A stretch of 64,000 nt of DNA from positions 44,362-108,361 of the forward strand of contig CAYSXI010000002.1 in assembly GCA_964434955.1 (NCBI GenBank). The letters are read 5' to 3'. The position numbers and the translations under genes are program-made. Source of the DNA: JANQLU01 sp964434955. GTDB lineage: Bacteria; Planctomycetota; Planctomycetia; Pirellulales; Pirellulaceae. Position 1 is the first letter of the stretch. Every line of letters starts with the position of its first letter. Under the pieces are notes generated by a model, which saw only the letters and a list, made by a program, of their open reading frames with translations, made no database searches and was not told the origin of the DNA. Positions 34,849-42,719 of this stretch are shown piece by piece.

Positions 34849-36975
34849 CTATTTCAAATACTTTTCCAACCACATGAAAAATACGCGATGCCAAAGGACG
34901 CCGTTTTGCGGCCCCAACACCCAGTGTCCTTCATTAGGGTAGTAAAGAAACTTTGACTCGACGCCCTGAACCTGGGCCGCGGTAAACGCTTCCATACCCT
35001 GGGTCACCGGAACGCGGAAGTCCTTTTGCCCGTGAATCACAAGCAATGGAGTCTTCCAATTCTTCACGAATTTGTGAGGGGAAAACCGATTGTAATCTTT
35101 CTGGATTTCCGGACTTCGCCAATAGGGTCCGCCAAGATCGTAGTTGACAAAAAACAGCTCTTCGGTCGAGCCATACATGGACTCCAAATTAAAGACCCCA
35201 CAGTGGGCAATCATGGTTGCAAATCGCTCAGGAGCGTTCCCCATCATCCAATAAACGGTATAGCCGCCAAAGCTGGCTCCGATCGCACCGACCCGTTTCT
35301 TGTCGATGTACGTTTCCGTGCACATGGAGTCATTCGCACTGAGCAAGTCCTTCATGGCCTGGCCGCCCCAATCCTTGGAAATCTGATCGTTCCAAGCTCG
35401 TCCGAAGCCCGGTAATCCCCGCCGATTGGGTGCACATACGACGTAGCCGCCATGCGAAGCCATCAGGTGGAAATTCCAGCGATAGGAAAACCACTGGCCA
35501 ATTTGGCCCTGGGGACCGCCTTGGCAATACAAAAGCATTGGGTACTTTTTCGACTCATCGAACCCGGGCGGGTAAATCACCCAGCAGTGGATTTTCTTGC
35601 CATCGGTCGCCGTCACCCAACGCTGACGCAAAGTCGGTAACTCGAGTCCTTTGTAGACGTCATCATTGACACCCGTAAGTTTGGTTGACGGATTGGAGTC
35701 GGAAACCGAATTTGCAATCTTGTGAACTTCGGCAGGACGCAGCATCGAAGTCTTGGTTACCACCAACGATTTCCCGCCCGCTGTGAATCCAACAAAATCC
35801 CAGTTGAAGTCACCCTGCGAAACTCGCCTGGCACCTTTGGTTCCCATATCAATTTTAAAAATCTGATTGGTGCCACGATATTCCGAAGTGAAGTAAACGC
35901 TTTTGGAATCCGCCGTCCAATTGATGCCGTGCGTGTTTTGATCCAAACCTTCAGAGAGATCGCTGATTTTGCCGGACTTTCGATCATAAAGCATGATCCG
36001 GTTGCGATCCGATTCAAAGCTGGCACGCTCCATCGAGTGGAAGCCCAGGTACCTTCCGTCCGGCGAATAAGATGGATCGTTGTCATAGCCCATCATTCCA
36101 TAGGAAACATTCTTGAACCCGCCTTCCCGTGACCCGTCCGCATTGATCTTGGCAAGAAAAACATCGCTGTTGGTCGACTCGGCCCATTTTTTGACAATCT
36201 TCATCGTCAGCGCGATTTCGTTTCCTTCCGGACTCCAGGTGAATTGCTCGCTGCCACCGAATGGATTGATCGGGCAATCGGTTTTCAGACCTTCCATGAT
36301 GTCATAAGCATTCTCGGCCGTCCCATCTTCTTTCAATGCAGCGACGTGAATATGGGAGTACGCGTAGTCGTGCCATTGATCCCAGTGACGGTACATCAAA
36401 GAGTCGATGATCCGCGCGTCGGCCTTGGGAAGATCCTTGAACAGCTGGTTGACGGTCTTGTCGAGAACGATATCCACCGTGAATGCGATATGTTTGCCCG
36501 TTGGCGAAACTTTCAAGTTGGCACAGCCAGTTTTTAACGAAGTGACTTGCGTGACTTTTCCACTGGCAGGATCAATCGTGCAGACCTGGGGAGCGTCGTA
36601 ATACGTGGTCGCTTCGCCATCCGATTTGCCGGTAGCCAAACCAACAAAGTAAATCAGTTCCTTGTCGCCTTGTGCGATCCATTGAACGCCACTAATCGAA
36701 CGCCAATCTTCAAGAAGTGCTTTTGACATGCCCGTTTTGACGTCGAGCAAAAACAAACTTGACTTGCCCGAATTTTCTTTCAATTCGTAACGTCGGACAG
36801 TGTACGCAGCGCTGTTGCCGTCTGCGGAAAGCGTCGTTCCTCCGAGCCGACCAAGCTTCCAAAGGAGCTCTGGACTCATTCGTTTTTCTTGGGCGTCAAG
36901 CGGCACCGCCCAACCAAGGGCCAGACCAATCAAAAGCAAAACCTGCGAGGTTTTTCGTTTGAGAATTTTTTGCAT
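34849..36975 (-). CDS. S9 family prolyl oligopeptidase-like peptidase
   Basis: 708 residues. Signal peptide 1-29 (VLLLIGLALGWAVPLDAQ). The N-terminal half is a beta-propeller with WSPEGNEIAL and YSPDGRYLGF repeats. The catalytic domain has the nucleophile Ser568 in GASFGGY, with Asp652 (HGQKDFRVP) and His684 (NEGHWVL) completing the triad. The layout matches dipeptidyl-peptidase- and acylaminoacyl-peptidase-like S9C enzymes, exported here. CAGGAG sits upstream of the start. It probably trims peptides taken from outside; the exact specificity cannot be set. Confidence 0.93.
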   Translation of the reverse strand: MQKILKRKTSQVLLLIGLALGWAVPLDAQEKRMSPELLWKLGRLGGTTLSADGNSAAYTVRRYELKENSGKSSLFLLDVKTGMSKALLEDWRSISGVQWIAQGDKELIYFVGLATGKSDGEATTYYDAPQVCTIDPASGKVTQVTSLKTGCANLKVSPTGKHIAFTVDIVLDKTVNQLFKDLPKADARIIDSLMYRHWDQWHDYAYSHIHVAALKEDGTAENAYDIMEGLKTDCPINPFGGSEQFTWSPEGNEIALTMKIVKKWAESTNSDVFLAKINADGSREGGFKNVSYGMMGYDNDPSYSPDGRYLGFHSMERASFESDRNRIMLYDRKSGKISDLSEGLDQNTHGINWTADSKSVYFTSEYRGTNQIFKIDMGTKGARRVSQGDFNWDFVGFTAGGKSLVVTKTSMLRPAEVHKIANSVSDSNPSTKLTGVNDDVYKGLELPTLRQRWVTATDGKKIHCWVIYPPGFDESKKYPMLLYCQGGPQGQIGQWFSYRWNFHLMASHGGYVVCAPNRRGLPGFGRAWNDQISKDWGGQAMKDLLSANDSMCTETYIDKKRVGAIGASFGGYTVYWMMGNAPERFATMIAHCGVFNLESMYGSTEELFFVNYDLGGPYWRSPEIQKDYNRFSPHKFVKNWKTPLLVIHGQKDFRVPVTQGMEAFTAAQVQGVESKFLYYPNEGHWVLGPQNGVLWHRVFFMWLEKYLK

Positions 36976-37081
36976 GGGAAACTCCTGCCAATCGTTTGAA
37001 TCAACGATGCAGTATATAAAAATTTCCCGCGTTGATCAGGCTGGAGATCGCGACGTCTGCAGCTAGTCGGCAATGGCCCCT

Positions 37082-37123
37082 GCGATCGAGGTGGCGCGAT
37101 CGAGGTGGCGCGATCGAGGTGGC
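37082..37123. repeat. 14-nt tandem repeat, three perfect copies, 3' of the CxxCH gene
   Basis: GCGATCGAGGTGGC at 37082-37095, 37096-37109 and 37110-37123. Each unit holds the palindrome CGATCG. The array begins 20 bp after the stop of the CxxCH protein gene (minus strand), in a position like that of the array at 34173. Confidence 0.97.
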
Positions 37124-37143
37124 ACAACCTTCATCGCAGAACG

Positions 37144-38526
37144 CTAATTTCCATCGGTACGCAAAATCTCGTATGAAAAAGCACCAAGCACATCACCCGA
37201 CTTGGCCCGATGGCACTGAAGACAGTTCTTGGTCGCCCAGAGAGCTCCCACCATTTGAATCCGGCTGTTCGTTGCTTTGACGACCGTCGACTCACCCTCC
37301 AGAATCTTTTTGATTGCCTTTTTTTCGAATGCATTCATGTCTCGAGTTTTGTACGCATCGAGCTTTTCCATGTCCGGCAACTGATCCGAAACATAAACGC
37401 GAGGCTGATCGTGTAACAACATCCCGACCAGCTCAAGGCGATTGAGTTTCCATCCGGGCTTCCCCGGCCCACTGCTTTTCAATTCGGGCCGCCAATACGA
37501 CTTCACCATGTCGCTCCCAATCGAATGCGGCTGGAATCCGGAAACTTTTTTAAGGCTTTTGACATAACCCGCATTCGCTGTGAATTCCTGGCGAGCGTAA
37601 AGATGGGACATCGCAAGCTCTTGCTGGGACGGGAATCTTTTGGCTGCGTCGTTGATGACCGGCCGGTAAGGAACCCCCGCTGCACGTTGTTCAACCCTGC
37701 CGTATTTCACCTGAGCTGCCAATTCGATTTCTTTCTCGGCGCCGTACTTCTTGTCGGAGTCTCGCTCAAAAACAATTAGCTTGTTGGAAGTCTGATGAGC
37801 AAACAATTGCTTTGGTGAAATCTGGGGCATGCGAGAAAACCCAAACTGATCCGCGTTCACAAAGGCCTCGGTCGCATTTTCATGAAGCGCCTTCAGCGCC
37901 TGGACGCGTCGCTGATATTGGTAGTCAACATGCGATGGCAAAGAGGTTTTTCGATTTCGTAAAGCGCGTCTTTTTTCCAATCGTTGTTCAGTGGACTGAG
38001 CGTTTTTCATTCGCTCTTCAATCGACTCAAAAGGAAATTCCTCCCTCAAGGCCTGAATCACTTTTTCTGATTCTTTCTTGTTGAGTTTGGGAAGCATGAA
38101 CTTTTTCGGATCGCGAATTTGCTCAAGAAAATCTTTCGCTTTCGTTACGTGAAACTCGGATTTCAGATCGATATGTTCTTTAGTTTTTTGTTGTCCTTTT
38201 TCTTTCTCAACACTGTTTCCCGACTCCTGGTCATGCAATTTTTTCCGAAGTGACTTGAGTTCCTTGTCGATGGCCAGAATTTGAGGATCTTCTTGTTCCG
38301 ATACTTTCACAATTTCTTTACGCTTCAGTTCAAGAGCCTCTATTTTCTGCTTGAGGCCGTCCAAACCCTTTGACTTAAGACTGTTTTTCTGGCGGGCGTT
38401 GTCATCTTGTTGTTCTTGTAGGTTTCCGGGCGCAACATCGCCAACCACGCAACAACAAGTCGTGTAAGCCGAGAGTCCAAAAATGGTGAACAGACAGAAT
38501 GCCGACGAAAACAGAAACGAATGCAT
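37144..38526 (-). CDS. Exported coiled-coil protein with one CxxCH haem motif
   Basis: 460 residues from the ATG at 38526 with GGAG 9 nt upstream; the frame opens earlier but with no better start. A hydrophobic signal (residues 3-25) ends in a cluster of Cys. Residues 45-120 and 150-210 are charged coiled coils. The C-terminal third is globular, and residues 435-439 are the single covalent haem motif CLQCH, followed by GDVLGAFSYEI. One c-type haem is therefore likely if the protein is exported. No other cytochrome domain is recognised, so an electron-transfer or sensing role is only suggested. No terminator is visible; a 14-nt repeat lies after the stop. Confidence 0.72.
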   Translation of the reverse strand: MHSFLFSSAFCLFTIFGLSAYTTCCCVVGDVAPGNLQEQQDDNARQKNSLKSKGLDGLKQKIEALELKRKEIVKVSEQEDPQILAIDKELKSLRKKLHDQESGNSVEKEKGQQKTKEHIDLKSEFHVTKAKDFLEQIRDPKKFMLPKLNKKESEKVIQALREEFPFESIEERMKNAQSTEQRLEKRRALRNRKTSLPSHVDYQYQRRVQALKALHENATEAFVNADQFGFSRMPQISPKQLFAHQTSNKLIVFERDSDKKYGAEKEIELAAQVKYGRVEQRAAGVPYRPVINDAAKRFPSQQELAMSHLYARQEFTANAGYVKSLKKVSGFQPHSIGSDMVKSYWRPELKSSGPGKPGWKLNRLELVGMLLHDQPRVYVSDQLPDMEKLDAYKTRDMNAFEKKAIKKILEGESTVVKATNSRIQMVGALWATKNCLQCHRAKSGDVLGAFSYEILRTDGN

Positions 38527-38892
38527 TTGAAACTCCGGTGGCAAAGGAAAACCAGCGATGAGGGCAATATTTGGACAAATCCAGTGTCCTTTTGGTTCCT
38601 TGCGCCTTTCGGATTGCGTGAAGAAACCAAAAGAGGTCGCCGAATCATGTCGCCGGGTACCATTTTCAATCCATCTTCCAATCCATCGGTCCGGTTATTG
38701 CCGGCTATTCCTACTGTTCGACGTCGCCCAATTCCCTTATCTTTTCAATCTGTCTCGCTGAATGGCTTCGGCGACAATTTTTGTTTGCTATCATTAATTG
38801 AATGCGAAGACACAAAACCGGTTTGCCGGGGCAGACGATTTTGCCCGGTCAAATCGGTTTCCTGTTTTTGAGATTGAGCTTCGGAGAAATCG
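38527..38892. other. Divergent intergenic region
   Basis: 366 bp between the CxxCH protein gene (minus) and the CNNM/CorC gene (plus). It should hold both promoters. ORF-like stretches of up to 116 codons here are not supported by ribosome sites. No repeat or hairpin noted. Confidence 0.5.
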
Positions 38893-40242
38893 ATGCCCGC
38901 GTGGCTGGCGATTACGGTCGCCATTTTGCTTCTGATTCTAAACGGCTTTTTTGTCGCTGCCGAATTTGCGCTAGTGAAAGTCCGCAAAAGCCGCTTGGAC
39001 AAACTGGTCAAGGAAAAACGACTTTTCGCGGGCACCGTAAAGTGGCTTTACGATCGACTCGACAATGCTCTTTCGGCTTGCCAGCTTGGAATCACCATCG
39101 CTTCCTTGGTCTTGGGTTCGGTTGCGGAACCAGCTTTTGAAGCCTTCATCGAACCGCTTCTTCATTCGATCGGCATTGATTCTGAAAATGTCATCAAGGC
39201 CATTTCCTACACGATTGCCATCTCGGTGGTGACGGCGTTGCATTTGGTTGTGGGTGAACAAGCTCCAAAAATCTTTGCGATCCGACGCCCCGAACGAATG
39301 GCACTTTGGTGCGCCCTTCCGCTAAGGTTTTTCTATATCATCCTTTACCCGGCCATGATCGTGCTCAGCTACTGCACGACCTGGTTGCTCAAACTGGTAG
39401 GCGTCTCTGGCGGCGGCGGGCACGATCAACCCCACAGCGAAGAAGAAATCAAATCGCTCTTGAGCGAAGCCCACCTGCACGGCGAATTGACTCGGAACGA
39501 ACACAGCCTTTTGAATGCCGTGTTTGAGTTCGACGACCAGATCTGCCGCCTGGTGATGGTTCCTCGCAATGACGTTGTCTACTTTACGGTCGACCAACCG
39601 TTTTCCGAATGTCTGGAAATCGCCAAGCGAACAAAGCACACACGTTATCCACTTTGTGATGGTTCACTGGACAAGGTCATTGGCGTGGTACACATGAAGG
39701 ACTTGGTCGGCGTCTCGCCGGACCAGAACCTTGATCTTTCGGAAATAGCCAGGCCGCCCAAAAAGGTGCCGGAGAGTATGCCGATCAGTCGCGTCCTCCG
39801 CCACTTTCAGGCAACGCATCAATTGCTGGCTTTGGTTGTCGATGAATACGGAACGGTCATCGGAATTGTCACGCTGGAAAATGTTCTTGAAGAGATCGTC
39901 GGGCCCGTCGAAGACGAATTCGATGTGGAAGAACCCAACATCGTTCCATCCGGACCTGGCGAATTTATCGTCCTCGGTGCGACGCCGATTCGTGAAGTCG
40001 AAGACACCATTGGTGTGAACCTGGATGATGAAGACGTGGATACCGCCTCGGGAGTCCTGATGTCCCGCGCACAAAAGATGTTGGCGGCTGGAGATCGCGT
40101 CGAGTTCGATGACGCCGTTGCCGACATCCTCGAAATTCGCGATGACCGGGCTTACAAGATTCGATTTCGGATCTCAGAAAAGCTGGCCAAGCAGCTCAAC
40201 GAAAACCACAAGGGTCGCAACGAATCCAAGAAGTCCAAATGA
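38893..40242 (+). CDS. CNNM/CorC family membrane protein
   Basis: 449 residues. GGAGAAATCG precedes the start. Residues 1-180 form the DUF21/CNNM membrane domain with about four helices (LILNGFFVAAEFALVK, LHLVVGEQAPK). Two CBS domains lie at about 205-320 (PLCDGSLDKVIGVVHMKDL, VDEYGTVIGIVTLENVLEEIVG), and a CorC_HlyC domain at about 340-420. The family is linked to magnesium or cobalt export and was once called haemolysin. The stop overlaps the dehydrogenase start as ATGA, so the two are translated together. Confidence 0.93.
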   Translation: MPAWLAITVAILLLILNGFFVAAEFALVKVRKSRLDKLVKEKRLFAGTVKWLYDRLDNALSACQLGITIASLVLGSVAEPAFEAFIEPLLHSIGIDSENVIKAISYTIAISVVTALHLVVGEQAPKIFAIRRPERMALWCALPLRFFYIILYPAMIVLSYCTTWLLKLVGVSGGGGHDQPHSEEEIKSLLSEAHLHGELTRNEHSLLNAVFEFDDQICRLVMVPRNDVVYFTVDQPFSECLEIAKRTKHTRYPLCDGSLDKVIGVVHMKDLVGVSPDQNLDLSEIARPPKKVPESMPISRVLRHFQATHQLLALVVDEYGTVIGIVTLENVLEEIVGPVEDEFDVEEPNIVPSGPGEFIVLGATPIREVEDTIGVNLDDEDVDTASGVLMSRAQKMLAAGDRVEFDDAVADILEIRDDRAYKIRFRISEKLAKQLNENHKGRNESKKSK

Positions 40243-41198
40243 GAATCGTGGTTCTAGATGGGCTGACGCTGAATCCGGGCGACAATTCCTGGCAGGCCGT
40301 CGAATCGCTAGGCGAAGTTACGGTCTATGACCGAACTTCGAAGGACCAGATTTTGCAGCGATCTGCCGGGGCGCAGATTTTGCTGACCAACAAGACGCCG
40401 CTCGATGCCGATTGCCTTGCCCAGCTGAATTCACTCCAGATGATTTCTGTTTTGGCGACCGGTTACAACGTCGTCGACGTTGAACAGGCAAAAAAACAGG
40501 GCGTGCCGGTCTGCAACGTTCCGGTTTACGGAACCCATAGCGTCGCCCAGCATGTCTTTGCCACACTGCTGAGCTTTATCCACCGCCCTTTCGAACACGA
40601 TCGGGCAATTCGGGACGGAAAGTGGAACGAGTGCCAGGATTTCAGTTTCTGGCTTCAACCGATTCATGAGCTGAATGGAAAAGTTCTGGGGATCGTCGGC
40701 TATGGTCGTATCGGTGCTCAAGTCGCAAAGTTGGCCGACGCGTTTGGCATGAAGATTCGGTGCCATACGCGCTCACCGAAACCGGACCCAGGCTTCAGCG
40801 ATTTTGGTTTCTGTGATCTCGAGGAAGTTTTTTCCGAAAGCGACTTCATTAGTCTCAATTGCCCTCAGACACCGGAAAACACGGGATTCGTTTGTGAAAA
40901 ACTCATCGATCGCATGAAGCCAACCGCGATTCTGATCAATGCTTCTCGCGGAGGTTTGATTAACGAATCGGATCTCGCAAACGCGCTGAATCAGGGACGA
41001 ATCAGAGGGGCCATTCTGGATGTTGTTTCCGTTGAACCGATCGAGGAAACCAATCCACTTTTCAAGGCAAAGAACTGCCTTCTGACTCCGCATTACGCTT
41101 GGGCAGCGGTTGAAGCTCGTCGCCGACTCATGCAAACGACCGCGGAGAACATCCAAGCTTTCATTTCCGGAAGCCCCATCAACGTCGTCAATCGGTAA
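40239..41198 (+). CDS. D-2-hydroxyacid dehydrogenase, glycerate dehydrogenase-like
   Basis: 319 residues. Nucleotide-binding motif GYGRIG at 154-159. Catalytic residues Arg237 (ASRGGL), Glu266 and His285 (TPHYAW) are all present. It oxidises or reduces 2-hydroxy acids with NAD(H); the closest type is glycerate dehydrogenase (hydroxypyruvate reductase), which would fit with a glycerate 2-kinase at 48904-50289, though that gene is 7.7 kb away. Its ATG overlaps the stop of the CNNM gene. Confidence 0.9.
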   Translation: MRIVVLDGLTLNPGDNSWQAVESLGEVTVYDRTSKDQILQRSAGAQILLTNKTPLDADCLAQLNSLQMISVLATGYNVVDVEQAKKQGVPVCNVPVYGTHSVAQHVFATLLSFIHRPFEHDRAIRDGKWNECQDFSFWLQPIHELNGKVLGIVGYGRIGAQVAKLADAFGMKIRCHTRSPKPDPGFSDFGFCDLEEVFSESDFISLNCPQTPENTGFVCEKLIDRMKPTAILINASRGGLINESDLANALNQGRIRGAILDVVSVEPIEETNPLFKAKNCLLTPHYAWAAVEARRRLMQTTAENIQAFISGSPINVVNR

Positions 41199-41302
41199 CG
41201 CCAAATTTTGGCCGGGAATAAAACCAGATTCCTGCGGGTCCCTTTCACAACGGCCGACTTTCTAATCTGAATCTCATCCTATAAGAAAATTCGGGGATCG
41301 AA

Positions 41303-42472
41303 ATGCGCCTGTTCGTTTGCTTGTTTGTTGCAGGATCTTTGGTTTCATTTTTGGCGCAACCGGCGAACTCTCCCGGATGCTGCATGCTGCCAAGCAATCT
41401 GCCTCACAAAATTTCGCAAAACAACCAACAGGCAATTGTCGTTCATTCGGGCAACCGCGAAGACTTGATCCTGAGCATCAATTACAAGATTGAACTCGCC
41501 AATCCGAAAACCAAACCGGCTCCACCTGCCGAGCTTGCTTGGATCGTCACCACGCCGAATGAACCGAGCGAATACCGGATTTTCGAGTATGAAACGCTGC
41601 AGGAGTTTTCGAGTTGGAACCATCGGCTATGCCACATGCCTCGGCGATCGAGGGGTTCCTGCGGATTTGGATGCAGTGCAGCGCCCGATTCCGCAAAGAC
41701 CGAATACGACGATCTTGTGATGTCGGAGATGGTCAAGGTAGGTCCCTATGAAATCCAACCGATCAAAGCCCGAGGACAGGATGCGTTCAATCAACTCAAT
41801 GACTGGCTCAAGGAAAAGGGATTTCCTCAGGAAGATGCGAAACACATGAAGTATTTTATCGAGAATGAGTTTACGTTCCTTTGCGTCCGCGTCAGTTCTC
41901 AAAAAGGATTCGCATCACTGAAATCCAACGGGCAGCTTCCACCGCTCCATCTGACGTTTGAATCGGAAAAACCTTACTACCCATTGATGTTCTCTTCGAG
42001 ACAAGGCGTTTTCGATTTGATGCTCAACCTGGTAACCCATCAGCCAATCGATTTCGACAAAAACCATTCGACGCTTGAGCAACTTGAGGCTTCCGACGAG
42101 TATCGAAGAAACGTGGTGATCGGAAAATCCGACCTGGCGGAAAAGTTGGGCGATTTCGTCGACGAACATCCATCTGACAACAAGAAGAAGTATTACCTGA
42201 ATGTCGTGCGTGGGGTCAAAGTCAATTCCGAGCATCCGATCACGAAATGGGAATCGGACGTTTTCTTTGTGCTGGGCAAACCCTACGACGGAAAAACAGG
42301 ATCGATGGTTGCGTTTCTGGAGTCCGTTGAAATGCTCAACTTCTGCCTGATCTTTCTGTTGGTCAGCGCCGTTTGTTTCTACCGATATGCAAGTCGCAAT
42401 TCTGGGTCAGGAATGGCAACAAGAAAAATGCGAAACGGCTTTCCGGTAACGAACGAGATTCGATCCGTTTAG
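41303..42472 (+). CDS. Exported DUF2330-like protein with C-terminal membrane anchor
   Basis: 389 residues. Signal peptide 1-22 (LFVCLFVAGSLVSFLAQP). The body has the DUF2330 layout, an opening GCCMLP with Cys, QQAIVVHSGNREDLILSINYKIELANP, then AWIVTTP and later beta strands. A single helix at about 345-365 (LNFCLIFLLVSAVCFYRY) should anchor the protein, leaving a short basic tail inside. No function is known for DUF2330. GGGGATCG lies before the start. Confidence 0.75.
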   Translation: MRLFVCLFVAGSLVSFLAQPANSPGCCMLPSNLPHKISQNNQQAIVVHSGNREDLILSINYKIELANPKTKPAPPAELAWIVTTPNEPSEYRIFEYETLQEFSSWNHRLCHMPRRSRGSCGFGCSAAPDSAKTEYDDLVMSEMVKVGPYEIQPIKARGQDAFNQLNDWLKEKGFPQEDAKHMKYFIENEFTFLCVRVSSQKGFASLKSNGQLPPLHLTFESEKPYYPLMFSSRQGVFDLMLNLVTHQPIDFDKNHSTLEQLEASDEYRRNVVIGKSDLAEKLGDFVDEHPSDNKKKYYLNVVRGVKVNSEHPITKWESDVFFVLGKPYDGKTGSMVAFLESVEMLNFCLIFLLVSAVCFYRYASRNSGSGMATRKMRNGFPVTNEIRSV

Positions 42473-42517
42473 AATTTGCCCCAGGATGGAATGGATGCGG
42501 GGTGCACTCGGCTGGCT

Positions 42518-42709
42518 TTAGTGCATGTCCCCTTTGTTATTGCCTTCATCGTCATAGCGCATGAACATGAAATACACGAAGGCAAACATGCTGATTGGAT
42601 AGGCGGTAAAAAAGGAAGGGTGAACCCAGAGGCCCATTACCGTCCCGAAAACGAAGAAGATCACCCAGACCCACCAGGTCTCTCGCCAAATCGCTTTGAG
42701 TCGTTTCAT
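42518..42709 (-). CDS. Small two-helix membrane protein
   Basis: 63 residues with two hydrophobic helices (WWVWVIFFVFGTVMGLWV and PISMFAFVYFMFM) and short charged ends. It starts 11 bp after the stop of the three-domain lipid enzyme gene, so it is likely in the same operon. No known family; a helper for the membrane enzyme is an inference from position only. Confidence 0.7.
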   Translation of the reverse strand: MKRLKAIWRETWWVWVIFFVFGTVMGLWVHPSFFTAYPISMFAFVYFMFMRYDDEGNNKGDMH

Positions 42710-42719
42710 GATTTGCTAG

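Noticed and set aside
34173..37123. The 14-nt arrays as CRISPR repeats
   Set aside because: Units are directly adjacent with no spacers, far too short, and no cas gene is present.
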